In this document: piece by piece, positions 34,520 to 43,087 of the stretch | Layout: each line of letters starts with the position of its first letter | How positions within the stretch are numbered: position 1 is the first letter of the stretch | Assembly (NCBI RefSeq): GCF_019880305.1 | Contig: NZ_CP082301.1 | Span: 8,184,001-8,248,000 of the forward strand | Source: Streptomyces decoyicus | Lineage (GTDB): Bacteria; Actinomycetota; Actinomycetes; Streptomycetales; Streptomycetaceae | Reading direction: 5' to 3' | DNA length: 64,000 bases | The notes under the pieces: generated by a model | Told to the model about the DNA's origin: nothing | What the model saw: only the letters and a program-made list of their open reading frames with translations | Database searches by the model: none | Translations under genes and position numbers: made by a program

Positions 34520-35473
34520 TTACGTGGGACCGAAAGTGGGATCGACACCGGTCAGGTCGCAGCCGGCGGCCCATAGGCGTGCCGCGGTCGTGGTGTCGGT
34601 CAGGTGGTCCCAGACGGGTTCGAGCCTGGGCCTACCGCGTAGCCCGAACACCCGGGGTCCCCACATCTGGCCGCCGCGGACGTCCGGGTCGAGCACGGCC
34701 CGGACGGCGGGCCACGCGCCTGCTTCCTTGCCCTGGACGAGAGCGCCCAGCGGTAGGCCGCGCAGCCGCTCGCCGGTGGTCCGGGAATGCACCGGCGGGC
34801 GCGACGGGGTGAGGGAGTCGAGCGCGCCGCCGGGATGGACGACCACGCTCAGCGTGGTACTGCCCGCAGCGCGCAGACGGCGGTCGAGCTCGAAGCCGAA
34901 GAGCATCTGGGCCAGCTTCGACCGCCCGTAGGTGCGCTTGGGCCGGTAGTCGCGTGTGCTCTGGAGGTCGTCGAGGTCCATGCGTTCGGACTTGGCCGCG
35001 AAGCTGCCCGTCGTGATGATCCGGCTCCCCGGCGCGGCCATGAGCAGCGGGGCGAGCCAGCTGGTCAGTGCGAAGTGACCGAGGTGGTTGGTGGCGAGCA
35101 TCAGCTCGTGGCCGTCCTTGGTCTCCCGGCGCGGTGGATGGTCGAGCGCCACGCCGGCGTTGTGGACGACCGCGTCGAGGCGGTCCAGCTCCAGCGCGTC
35201 GACGGACGTCTTGAGCGAGGCGAGGTCGGCCAGGTCGAGACGCAGATGCCGCAGCTCGGCACCGGGGACGCGGGCACTGATCGAAGCGATCGCGGCTTCG
35301 GCCTTCGCCGTGTCGCGACTGCCGAGAACGACCGTGGCCCCGGTGCCGGCGAGCTGCTCGGCGATGAAATACCCCATACCCGCATTGCCTCCGGTGACCA
35401 GGAAGCTCTTGCCTTCGGCACGCGGCAGCCGGTGCACGTCCCATGGCCGGGTCTTGAGTACGGAGGTGGTCAT
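34520..35473 (-). CDS. Short-chain dehydrogenase (retinol dehydrogenase-like)
   Basis: 317 residues. The nucleotide-binding TGGNAGMGYFIAEQLAG (about residue 27), the NAGVA motif, IITTGSF and the catalytic YGRSK are all present. A C-terminal extension (MWGPRVFGLRGRPRLEPVWD) is typical of the RDH/WWOX-like SDRs. It oxidises or reduces a small alcohol/ketone with NAD(P). AAGGAGC precedes ATG 35473. Monocistronic. Confidence 0.85.
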   Translation of the reverse strand: MTTSVLKTRPWDVHRLPRAEGKSFLVTGGNAGMGYFIAEQLAGTGATVVLGSRDTAKAEAAIASISARVPGAELRHLRLDLADLASLKTSVDALELDRLDAVVHNAGVALDHPPRRETKDGHELMLATNHLGHFALTSWLAPLLMAAPGSRIITTGSFAAKSERMDLDDLQSTRDYRPKRTYGRSKLAQMLFGFELDRRLRAAGSTTLSVVVHPGGALDSLTPSRPPVHSRTTGERLRGLPLGALVQGKEAGAWPAVRAVLDPDVRGGQMWGPRVFGLRGRPRLEPVWDHLTDTTTAARLWAAGCDLTGVDPTFGPT

Positions 35474-35939
35474 AGCAGCTCCTTGCGCTCGGAGTGATCT
35501 GTGGGAGCGATCTGTGGGAGTGATCTGTCGGACGGATCCGGCGGCGGGCAGGGGTCCCCTTCCTTACCGATGCCGTCCAGGTCTCATGGTCCTCGCAACC
35601 ACCGACACCCTGCCGATAGAGCGATGCCCGCCACCGACAGCCGACCGACATCGGCGAGCGGACCGACACCTGCGAGCCGACCGACATCGGCGAGCCGAGC
35701 GGAACCGGTCGTGTGCCGCCCCTTGGCATCGCTCGCGCGCGTCGGCCGGCGCGCGCCCGGCCCGGCGTCCGCTGCGTACGGCGCTCGGAACGCTCACCGG
35801 TCGGCCGGTGGTCGCTCGGTCGGCTGCACGGTTTGTTGTGCCGGAGGCGATCGGGGTACCTGCTAGGGGCCGTGGGCTTACGCGCTCGCGGACTCGTGAA
35901 CCCTGCATATCCGAGCATCTGGAATCCGAGGGAGCCGCT
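35474..35939. other. Intergenic with short direct repeats
   Basis: No recognised gene. It shows GATCTGTGGGAG repeats around 35498-35530 and CGACATCGGCGAGC/CGACACCTGCGAGC repeats around 35648-35696. Confidence 0.4.
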
Positions 35940-36764
35940 GTGAAGTTCGGTGTGTCAACCTTCATCACCGACCAGGGCATCGCGCCCGCCGCGCTCGGGC
36001 GCGCCGTCGAGGAGCGAGCGCTCGACTCCTTGCTCATCGCCGAGCACACCCACATCCCGGTGGACCGCCGCTCGCCGTACCCGGCCGGTGGTGAGCTGCC
36101 GGAGATCTACTACCGCACCCTCGACCCGTTCGTCGCGCTCAGCGCGGCCGCCGCGGTGACCGAGCGGATCCTGCTGGGCACCGGCATCGCACTGGTGGCC
36201 CAGCGGGACCCGATCATCACGGCCAAGGAGGTGGCCTCCCTCGACCTTGTCTCCGCGGGCCGAGCCGTGTTCGGGATCGGTGTCGGCTGGAACAGGGAGG
36301 AGATGGAGAACCACGGGACCAACCCGCGCACCAGAGGCCGTCTCGTCGACGAGCGGCTACAGGCCATGCGCGAGCTGTGGGCCAAGGAGAAGGCCGAATT
36401 CCACGGGGAGTTCGTCGACTTCGACCCCGTCTACTCCTGGCCGAAGCCGGTTCAGCGCCCGCACCCTCCCCTCTACGTGGGTGGCGGAGAGGCCGCCTTC
36501 GAGCGGGTGGCGGCCTTCGGCGACGCCTGGCTGGCCAATAGCCTGCCGCCCCGGGAACTGGGGCCGAAGATCGACCGGATGAGGAGCATCGCGGGCCGGG
36601 ACGTGCCGGTGACGGTCTACGCGGTGGACAAGGACCCCGGGACCATCGAGCAGTACACCCAGCTCGATGTGGAACGGTTGCTGTTCTACCTGCCGACGAT
36701 GCCGGCGGCCGAGACGCTGCCGTACCTGGACGAGCTCGCCGACGTCGCGCGGCGCTTCCGGTGA
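35940..36764 (+). CDS. LLM-class F420-dependent oxidoreductase
   Basis: 274 residues of the luciferase-like TIM barrel: MKFGVSTFITDQGIAPAALG at the start, LLIAEHTHIPV, the conserved GTGIALVAQRDPIITAKEVA, RAVFGIGVGWNREEMENHG and RPHPPLYVGGG. The subgroup in actinomycetes uses F420 as hydride donor. GTG 35940 follows GAGGGAG. The next gene, 17 bases downstream, is another F420-type enzyme, so they form an operon. Confidence 0.85.
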   Translation: MKFGVSTFITDQGIAPAALGRAVEERALDSLLIAEHTHIPVDRRSPYPAGGELPEIYYRTLDPFVALSAAAAVTERILLGTGIALVAQRDPIITAKEVASLDLVSAGRAVFGIGVGWNREEMENHGTNPRTRGRLVDERLQAMRELWAKEKAEFHGEFVDFDPVYSWPKPVQRPHPPLYVGGGEAAFERVAAFGDAWLANSLPPRELGPKIDRMRSIAGRDVPVTVYAVDKDPGTIEQYTQLDVERLLFYLPTMPAAETLPYLDELADVARRFR

Positions 36765-36780
36765 GCCGTCGGGTGTCGCA

Positions 36781-37212
36781 GTGCCGAGGATGACGAGCGG
36801 TCAGGCACGGGAGTACTTCGCGCGGGCCCGGATCGCCCGGCTCGCGACCGTGGACGCCTTCGGCCGCCCGCACCTGGTCCCCGCGGTCTTCGCCCTCACC
36901 GGTGACACCGTGGTCTTCGCCGTGGACCACAAGCCGAAGCGCTCGGTCCATCTGAAACGGCTGGCCAACATCCGCGTCCATCCTGAGGTCTGCCTGCTCG
37001 TGGACGACTACGACGAGGACTGGGACCGCTTGTGGTGGGCGCGGGCGGATGGCACGGCCGTCGTGCTGCCGCCGGCTGAGGGGTCGGCCGTGTCGGCGCG
37101 GTATGCGGGCCTGCTGGGGCGGAAGTACCCGCAGCAGTACGCAGGCCGCCTACCGGAAGGGCCCGTGGTGGAAATCGCGGTGGCTCGGTGGTCGGGGTGG
37201 CACGCCACCTGA
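36781..37212 (+). CDS. PPOX-class F420-dependent oxidoreductase (TIGR03668-like)
   Basis: 143 residues of the split-barrel flavin/F420-binding fold: ARIARLATVDAFGRPHLVPA VFAL, VVFAVDHKPKRSVHLKRLAN and VCLLVDDYDEDWDRLWWARA. These match the TIGR03668 group. GTG 36781 or ATG 36790 may be the start; neither has a strong ribosome-binding site, so coupling to the LLM gene is likely. Together the pair suggests F420-linked reductions of a small molecule. Confidence 0.8.
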   Translation: MPRMTSGQAREYFARARIARLATVDAFGRPHLVPAVFALTGDTVVFAVDHKPKRSVHLKRLANIRVHPEVCLLVDDYDEDWDRLWWARADGTAVVLPPAEGSAVSARYAGLLGRKYPQQYAGRLPEGPVVEIAVARWSGWHAT

Positions 37213-37621
37213 AGACTGCTGCCCTGGTGGCGTGCAGGCTCGTCGTGCACCCGGTGACCGGCGGGGTGCGAACCTCGACGGAACTTCCGTGTTTTGGCTG
37301 AGGTGCACGGGGCACACGCCTTGTAGTCCCCGGCTGGTCTCCCCCGTCCAGCCGGGGACTGTTGTCTGCGGGGCGCTCGCCGGAGCCGAGGCTTCCCGCC
37401 CCGCGAGAGCGTGGCCGCTCGCCGCGTGCGGTGCCCTGGCGGGCAAGGCCACCGCTGTGCCCGAGTACCGCTCTCGGTACCTCCGGCACCCGAACGGGTT
37501 ACTGACGGGAAACCTCAGATCTCGCGCAAACCTTGCAGCTCAGCGTTGATCCTCTGTACGAGCGATGCCAGGGTTTCGGGAATTCCTCTCGCCAGCATCA
37601 CAGTGAAATCGTGGAGGCCCT
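37213..37621. other. Intergenic with a terminator
   Basis: About 410 bases containing the hairpin at 37325-37360 and the promoter region of the gamma-glutamyltransferase gene. No gene seen. Confidence 0.4.
37325..37360. terminator. Terminator downstream of the F420 operon
   Basis: A perfect 13-base stem (AGTCCCCGGCTGG) around a 10-base loop, followed by GTTGT. Confidence 0.7.
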
Positions 37622-39466
37622 ATGGCTGTCCGTCGTGCCGCTGTCGTCGCCGTGTCAGCGGCTGCGCTCAGTCTTTCCCTGCTCACCACCTCCTGCCAGG
37701 TCAACGGCGCCGCGTCGGCCACCGACGCCAAGGAGCGGCCGCCCGCCAAGAAGGCCGTGGCCACCGGCAGCGGCGGCGCGGTCTCCAGCGTCAACCCGTA
37801 CGCCTCCCGGGCGGGGCTCGAGGTGCTGCGCAAGGGAGGCAACGCGGTGGACGCGGCCGTGGCAACCGCCTCCGCGCTCGGCGTGGTCGAGCCCTACTCC
37901 GCAGGCGTGGGGGGTGGCGGCTACATGGTCTTCTACGACGCCAAGGCCAAGAAGGTGCGCACCATCGACGGCCGGGAGACCGCCCCGCGCACCATGCGCT
38001 CGGACTCCTTCCTCGACCGTTCGACCGGCAAGCCCCTCCCCACCGAGGACGTGATCAACTCGGGCCTGTCGGTCGGTGTGCCCGGCACCCCGGCGACGTG
38101 GAACAAGGCCCTCAAGGACTGGGGCACGATCTCCCTGGCGAAGGCCCTGCGCCCGGCCACCCGGATAGCCGACGACGGCTTCGTGGTCAACGACGAGTTC
38201 CGGGCCCAGACGGCCATGAACGAGAAGCGCTTCCGCGACTTCAAGTCCACCACCGACCTCTTCCTGCCCCAGGGCAAGCTCCCGGTGGTCGGCTCGCGCT
38301 TCCGTAATCCCGATCTCGCCCGGACCTACCGGCAGCTCGCCCGTGAGGGCGTCGACGCCCTCTACCGCGGTGCCGTCGGGCGCGATGTGGTGCGGACCGT
38401 CCAGAAGCCGCCGATGGCTACCGACTCCCGGCACAAGGCCCGCCCCGGTCTCATGAAGGCGGCCGACCTCGCCGGCTACCAGGTCGAACGCAGGGAACCG
38501 ACCCGTACCAAGTACCACGGACTGGACGTCTACTCCATGGGTCCGTCCTCGGCCGGCGGCACCACGGTGGGCGAGGCGCTGAACATCCTGGACAACTTCC
38601 GCCTCTCGAAGGCCGACAAGAGCCAGGCCCTGCACCACTACCTGGAGGCCAGCCGGATCTCCTTCGCCGACCGCAACCGCTGGGTGGGCGACCCGGCATT
38701 CTCGGATGTGCCCACCAAGCCGCTGCTCTCCAAGGAGTTCGCCAAGGACCGGGCCTGCCTGATCCGTTCCGACAAGGCGCTGACCAGCCCGCTGGCCCCC
38801 GCCGACCCGCGCCACCCGGGCTCGGGCTGTGACCGGAAGACCGGCAACAAGCAACCGCACGAAGGGCCCTCGACCACACATCTGGTGGCCTCGGACCGCT
38901 GGGGCAACGTCGTCTCCTACACCCTGACGATCGAGCAGACCGGTGGCTCGGCCATCACCGTCCCCGGACGCGGATTCCTCCTCAACAACGAACTGACCGA
39001 CTTCGACTTCGCTCCGCTCACCAAGGGGACGCCGGACCCGAACCTCCCGGGACCCGGCAAGCGTCCGCGCAGCAGCATGTCGCCGACGATCGTCCTGCGG
39101 GACGGCAAGCCGATGATCGCTGTCGGTTCGCCGGGCGGTGCCACGATCATCACGACGGTGCTGCAGACCCTGGTCAACCGTCTGGACCTCGGCATGTCGC
39201 TGCCGACGGCAGTCGCCGCACCGCGCCTCTCGCAGCGGAACCAGACGGCGACCGAAGCCGAACCGGCGTTCCTCAGCTCTCCCGAACGCAAGACGCTGGA
39301 AGGCATGGGCCACCGGTTCGTCCTGGCCCCGAAGGCCTTCACTCCGTCACCGGAGATCGGGGCGGTGGCCGCCCTGGAGTTCCTGACGCACGGCAAGGTC
39401 ACGGCGGTTGCCGAACCCAGGCGCCGTGGCGGCGGTTCGGCCATGGTGCTCAACGAATCCCGCTGA
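37622..39466 (+). CDS. ggt: Gamma-glutamyltransferase, exported lipoprotein type
   Basis: 614 residues. The N-terminal signal has a lipobox-like SLLTTSC. The alpha subunit region includes VSSVNPYASRAGLEVLRKGG and GVGGGGYMVFYD. Autocleavage should occur before the catalytic Thr in GPSTTHLVASDRWGNVVSYT (about residue 420), and the beta subunit carries RPRSSMSPTIVLRDGKP and GSPGGATIITTVLQ. All family landmarks are present. It cleaves or transfers gamma-glutamyl groups from glutathione and similar peptides outside the membrane. GGAGG precedes ATG 37622; a terminator follows directly. Confidence 0.9.
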   Translation: MAVRRAAVVAVSAAALSLSLLTTSCQVNGAASATDAKERPPAKKAVATGSGGAVSSVNPYASRAGLEVLRKGGNAVDAAVATASALGVVEPYSAGVGGGGYMVFYDAKAKKVRTIDGRETAPRTMRSDSFLDRSTGKPLPTEDVINSGLSVGVPGTPATWNKALKDWGTISLAKALRPATRIADDGFVVNDEFRAQTAMNEKRFRDFKSTTDLFLPQGKLPVVGSRFRNPDLARTYRQLAREGVDALYRGAVGRDVVRTVQKPPMATDSRHKARPGLMKAADLAGYQVERREPTRTKYHGLDVYSMGPSSAGGTTVGEALNILDNFRLSKADKSQALHHYLEASRISFADRNRWVGDPAFSDVPTKPLLSKEFAKDRACLIRSDKALTSPLAPADPRHPGSGCDRKTGNKQPHEGPSTTHLVASDRWGNVVSYTLTIEQTGGSAITVPGRGFLLNNELTDFDFAPLTKGTPDPNLPGPGKRPRSSMSPTIVLRDGKPMIAVGSPGGATIITTVLQTLVNRLDLGMSLPTAVAAPRLSQRNQTATEAEPAFLSSPERKTLEGMGHRFVLAPKAFTPSPEIGAVAALEFLTHGKVTAVAEPRRRGGGSAMVLNESR

Positions 39467-39471
39467 AGCCG

Positions 39472-39500
39472 GTCCCCTCCGGGCATCACCCGGAGGGGAC
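39472..39500. terminator. Terminator after ggt
   Basis: A perfect 12-base stem (GTCCCCTCCGGG) with loop CATCA, immediately after the stop codon. Confidence 0.8.
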
Positions 39501-39989
39501 ACGTCTGTTTGCGGGATGCCTCTTGGTACGGGGGAGGCCTTCGGGTCGGCCTCCGGCCTTCCGGTTGGCCTACGGCCTTCCGCAGGGGCAGAGCGTGGCC
39601 AGGCTGCGTGACCTGTGTGTGATCTGTGTGGCCCGGTGACCTGTGTGGGGTGCGTGAGCTGCTGTCTGCGAAAGTCCCCCAGCAGCCTCAGGCGGCCCCG
39701 CCCCCGGTGGGGGAGCGGTACTGGTTGGCGACCCCCTACTGGCGGGCCGACAACCCCTGCACCACCCCACCACCCCACCGGCGCACGCCGCGCACGCCGG
39801 TGCCGGTTCCCGACTGCCGAGTGACCCGTCATCCGGATGCCGCAGGCAGGGGGTCAGCCATCTGCCTGCGATGCCGCCCGTCCGCGCCGGGCCGTGCCTA
39901 TGGTGATCACATGTCTGCCCCGCTCCCGAGCGGGCCGACGGCAGGCAACCTCCAGCCTTCCCGCTATCCCTCCTGCCTCGGAGAATGAC
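39501..39989. other. Intergenic, short direct repeats only
   Basis: About 490 bases. It has CCTCCGGCCTTCCGGTTGGCC-like and GTGACCTGTGTG repeats but no recognised gene. Confidence 0.35.
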
Positions 39990-40886
39990 GTGCGGAACAA
40001 GACTCCTTTGACGGGCCGGCTCGCGGTCGTGACGGGCGCCGCGCGCGGTCTCGGTGCGGGCATGGTGCGGGAACTTGCGCGCCGCGGTGCGCGGGTCGTT
40101 CTCCTGGGGCGGGAGGAGGAAACGCTCGCGCGGGTGGCGGACTCGCTGCCCGGCGAAACGCACTGTTTCGAGGTCGACGTCACCCATGACGAGGCGATGG
40201 ACCGTGTGTCCGCGCAGATCCACGAACGCATCGGCCGGCCGTCGGTGGTCGTCGCCAACGCCGGGGTGGCCGAGGGCGGCCCCTTCGGCAGCTCGGATCC
40301 GGCCACCTGGCGGCGGGTCATCGAGGTGAACCTCATCGGCAGCGCCATCACCGCCCGGACCTTCCTGCCCAGTCTGCTGGCCACGCGCGGATACTTCCTT
40401 CAGATCGCCTCGACGGCCGCGTTCGGGCCGGCGCCCATGATGAGCGCGTACTGCGCCTCCAAAGCCGGCGTGGAGTCCTTCGCCCAGTGCCTTCGTGCCG
40501 AACTCGCCCACCAAGGGCTCGGGGTCGGCATCGCCTACCTGAACTGGACCGATACCGACATGATCCGCGACGCGGACCAGTACGGCGTACTCCGGGAGCT
40601 ACGCGCCCACATGCCGTCACCGGCCAGACGTGTCCATCCTGTCGAGACGGTCGCCGCACGTATGGTCACAGCGATCGAACGCCGCGCCTCCGCTGTCTAC
40701 ATGCCTTCATGGCTGCGCCTCGCACAGCCGGTCCGCCCCGCGCTGCCATCGCTGGTCAACTGGATCTCGCGGCGCGAGTTGCCCCGTCTGGCCGAAAAGG
40801 CCCGCTTCGAACAGACAGGCCTCCTCGGCGCCGGTGGCCGCGCGGATCAGGTGGCCGGCACGCCGCACACCCGCCGGGATACCTGA
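39990..40886 (+). CDS. Short-chain dehydrogenase/reductase
   Basis: 298 residues. TGAARGLGAGMVRELARRG (nucleotide loop), NAGVAEGG, the catalytic Ser region IASTAAFG and the YCASK motif are intact. A C-terminal 70-residue part (PSWLRLAQPVRPALPSLVNW) may associate with the membrane surface, as in SDRs acting on lipids. GGAGAA precedes GTG 39990. The downstream region holds a heptamer array and a gene remnant. Confidence 0.85.
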   Translation: MRNKTPLTGRLAVVTGAARGLGAGMVRELARRGARVVLLGREEETLARVADSLPGETHCFEVDVTHDEAMDRVSAQIHERIGRPSVVVANAGVAEGGPFGSSDPATWRRVIEVNLIGSAITARTFLPSLLATRGYFLQIASTAAFGPAPMMSAYCASKAGVESFAQCLRAELAHQGLGVGIAYLNWTDTDMIRDADQYGVLRELRAHMPSPARRVHPVETVAARMVTAIERRASAVYMPSWLRLAQPVRPALPSLVNWISRRELPRLAEKARFEQTGLLGAGGRADQVAGTPHTRRDT

Positions 40887-40938
40887 CAGGGCGTGGGGAG
40901 CGGAACGTGCGTGCCGGCGCCCCCGTGATCTCAGGTGC

Positions 40939-40959
40939 GGTGCCAGGTGCCAGGTGCCA
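40939..40959. repeat. 7-bp tandem repeat (GGTGCCA)3
   Basis: Three perfect GGTGCCA units downstream of the SDR gene. Confidence 0.8.
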
Positions 40960-40979
40960 GGTGGTGCGTGGCGGGGGTG

Positions 40980-41230
40980 GGAGCCGAATCGGTCGGTGTC
41001 CAGGCCGTCGACCAGGCGGTGGAGGAATCGGGTGAACGTGGCGTCCGGGGGGGAGTAGATCCCGGGCGTGGCGAGGGCTTCGGCGAGCTCCGGGTGGTGG
41101 CCGTCGTCGGCGACGGCGGCGAGGTAGCGGGCTTCGCCGGCGGCTCGGTCGGATGAGTCCGCGGCCGCGGACTGTGTCGTAGCCGACGTGCCCGGCGACG
41201 AAGCCGGTGAGCATGGCGATGTGACACCAC
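40980..41230 (-). pseudogene. C-terminal remnant of a TetR-family regulator
   Basis: One frame reads HIAMLTGFVAGHVGYDTVRG near 41200. After a frame change comes DSSDRAAGEARYLAAVADDG, then HHPELAEALATPGIYSPPDA and FTRFLHRLVDGLDTDRFG. This resembles the last third of TetR proteins with the TetR_C domain (LLTGFVxGH...F-x-x-L-x-R-L-x-DGL). No DNA-binding domain is found upstream. Dead fragment. Confidence 0.45.
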
Positions 41231-41429
41231 CGGTGAGCAGCGGGGGAGGGGCCGGGTTCGGCCAGCAGGTGGGCGCCCCGGGCGAGATCCGTTGTCGGCC
41301 GGAACGCTCGACCGGTCGGCGGCCTCCCAGGACGGCCTGTCGTCACGCAGGACCTCCGGGCAGTGAACCGCTCACCCGTTGCACCGCCGTTGTTGATCCC
41401 AAACGCACTCCGAGCCGGGCGGCTGCGGC

Positions 41430-42063
41430 TCACTTCTCGTCGAAGAGGAGGTCTTCGACCGGTTGGATCAACCGCAGGGTCTGACCGTTGGTGATCTCGA
41501 CGACATGGTGGAGGCCGACGACGAAGGTGTTGGTCGACAGGATGCGGAACCTGTCCGCGGCCCCGGCCAAGAAGGCGGGGAAGCCGGCCGGCGACGGGTT
41601 GCCGAGCGCCAGGTACTCCTTCAGCCGGCGGAACAGCTTCGGGAAGATCACCACGTCCTTGGTGATCGAGGACATTCCGGTGACCTTCGCCCCGGCCATG
41701 GTCACGTCGCTCGGCCACAGGCCCTTGTCGGGCGCGGCCTGTGCCTGGTGGACGGCGGACGTCAGCTCGACGCGCAGGTCAGAGGGCAGGCCCGTGTAGT
41801 AGGCGGGATAGACCAGGCCCTCCGCGAGCAGGTGGTGGTTGGCGGTCTTCTTCAGCAGCTTCACCTTGACGTCGATCTCATAGCCGCCGGCCGCCGGCGG
41901 GGCTCCGCGGCCGACCAGGGCCACGCAGCGGCCGAAGCTGTCGGTGCCGCGAGTGAGGATGAAGCCGGGCACGCTGTCGGGAGTGGCGGTGACGGTCTCG
42001 TTCGGGTTCCGCTGGATGTTGGCGAAGCCGAGCCAGTTCAGCAGCTCGTCCGCAGCGGCATGG
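41430..42063 (-). pseudogene. Nuclease-like gene, 5' end replaced by transposase relic
   Basis: About 205 residues with good codon use: AADELLNWLGFANIQRNPNE, FILTRGTDSFGRCVALVG, GLVYPAYYTGLPSDLRVELT, LWPSDVTMAGAKVTGMSSIT and the closing IQPVEDLLFDEK. The middle recalls thermonuclease/SNase-like proteins (LVYPAYY...AAPDKGLWPSD). The frame stays open upstream to 42149, but that part is out-of-frame transposase sequence, so the native N-terminus, including the first part of the domain, is lost. Assignment as nuclease is tentative. Confidence 0.5.
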
Positions 42064-42150
42064 GCCAGATGACGAGGGCTGCGGCAGTGGTGGTGCCGAG
42101 GCAGACGGAGCCCGCGCCGCCGAAGCGCGTCCTGCGGGCCAACCGCCACA
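42064..42150 (-). mobile_element. IS5-like transposase 3' remnant
   Basis: On the minus strand a frame reads GSVCLGTTTAAALVIW, almost identical to GSVHLGTATAAALVIWLRT at the end of the relic at 44056-44430. About 48 bases differ at only three positions. It abuts the nuclease-like coding sequence directly, marking the break. Confidence 0.65.
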
Positions 42151-42196
42151 GCTGCAAGAGCGAGGGCGGGCGGCCCGCCGCCCTCGCTGAGCAGGA

Positions 42197-42988
42197 CTAC
42201 GCAGTCACCCGCTGCCCTTCACCCGCGGCAGCCCGGAGCAGCACCCCGGCGAGCCCGTCCGGGACGGAGAGCATCGGCCAGTGCCCGGTGTCGAGTTCGA
42301 AGAAGGCGACGTGAGGCTCGGTGAGCACTTGGAAGCGCGGATCCCCCGACCGCACCAGGGACTCGACCATGGCGATGCTCATCCCCGTGCCGGTACAGAA
42401 GACGCCGCTCATCGGCAGCTTGGCGGCGGCCCCCGACAGCTGGAGCGGCTGGGTGAGCGTACCCAGCGGCTGCGGCGCAGCCAGGCGGACGAGCCGGGCC
42501 AGCGTGTCTGCGGGGACGCCCGCGACGCTGCTCCGGGCCTGCGCGTCGTCGAGTGACGGCGGAGGGAGCCGCCAGCCGTCCTCGGCCTGTTCGGCCCGTT
42601 GCCGCCACCCGTCGCGGACCGCCGGATCGGGCTCGAATTCGCGTACCAGGCCGTGCACCGAGTAGCCGTCCATCGGCAGGGGCGCCGACACGTACACGAT
42701 CCGGGACACCCGTTCCGGGCGCCGGTCGGCGGCGCCCAGCGCCGGAAAGCTGCCGTGACAGTGGGCGACGAGCACCACCTCCGGCGCATCCAAGTGATCG
42801 ATGAGCTGCACCAGATCCTCGATATGTGTCTCCAAGTTCGTTTCCGGGCCCGCCAGATGGCGGCGGTCGCCCATGCCCGTGAGCGTGGCCGCGTAGGCCT
42901 CTGCTCCCCGCTCCCGTAGCCGATCCACTACGTCCCGCCACAGCCAGCCGCCCATATGACCGCCCGGCACCAGCACATACGCCGTCAT
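42197..42988 (-). CDS. Alpha/beta hydrolase with Cys at the nucleophile position
   Basis: 263 residues of the esterase/EstB-like type: YVLVPGGHMGGWLWRDVVDR (oxyanion His-Gly region), TLTGMGDRRHLAGPETNLE, and a catalytic His in FFELDTGHWPMLSVPDGL. The nucleophile elbow, normally G-H-S-Y/Q-G, reads VVLVAHCHGSF, so Ser is replaced by Cys (TGT, one base from AGT/TCT). AGGAGG precedes ATG 42988. Divergent from a MerR gene, which probably regulates it. It may act as a Cys hydrolase or be inactive. Confidence 0.8.
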   Translation of the reverse strand: MTAYVLVPGGHMGGWLWRDVVDRLRERGAEAYAATLTGMGDRRHLAGPETNLETHIEDLVQLIDHLDAPEVVLVAHCHGSFPALGAADRRPERVSRIVYVSAPLPMDGYSVHGLVREFEPDPAVRDGWRQRAEQAEDGWRLPPPSLDDAQARSSVAGVPADTLARLVRLAAPQPLGTLTQPLQLSGAAAKLPMSGVFCTGTGMSIAMVESLVRSGDPRFQVLTEPHVAFFELDTGHWPMLSVPDGLAGVLLRAAAGEGQRVTA

Positions 42989-43061
42989 CAACGCCTCCTC
43001 GCATAGCTTGGCTGCGCGGCCGCCCCCCCGTTGAACCGGCCGCGCATGCCGATACGGTAGG

Positions 43062-43081
43062 AACTCCCCCTGAGGGAGGTT
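43062..43081. promoter_or_regulatory. MerR-type operator in the divergent intergenic region
   Basis: AACTCCCCCTGAGGGAGGTT is an imperfect inverted repeat seven bases before the MerR start codon, of the CTCCC/GGGAG kind common for actinomycete MerR regulators. A TTGAAC and TACGGT pair sits upstream (43031-43058). Confidence 0.5.
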
Positions 43082-43087
43082 CAAGAC

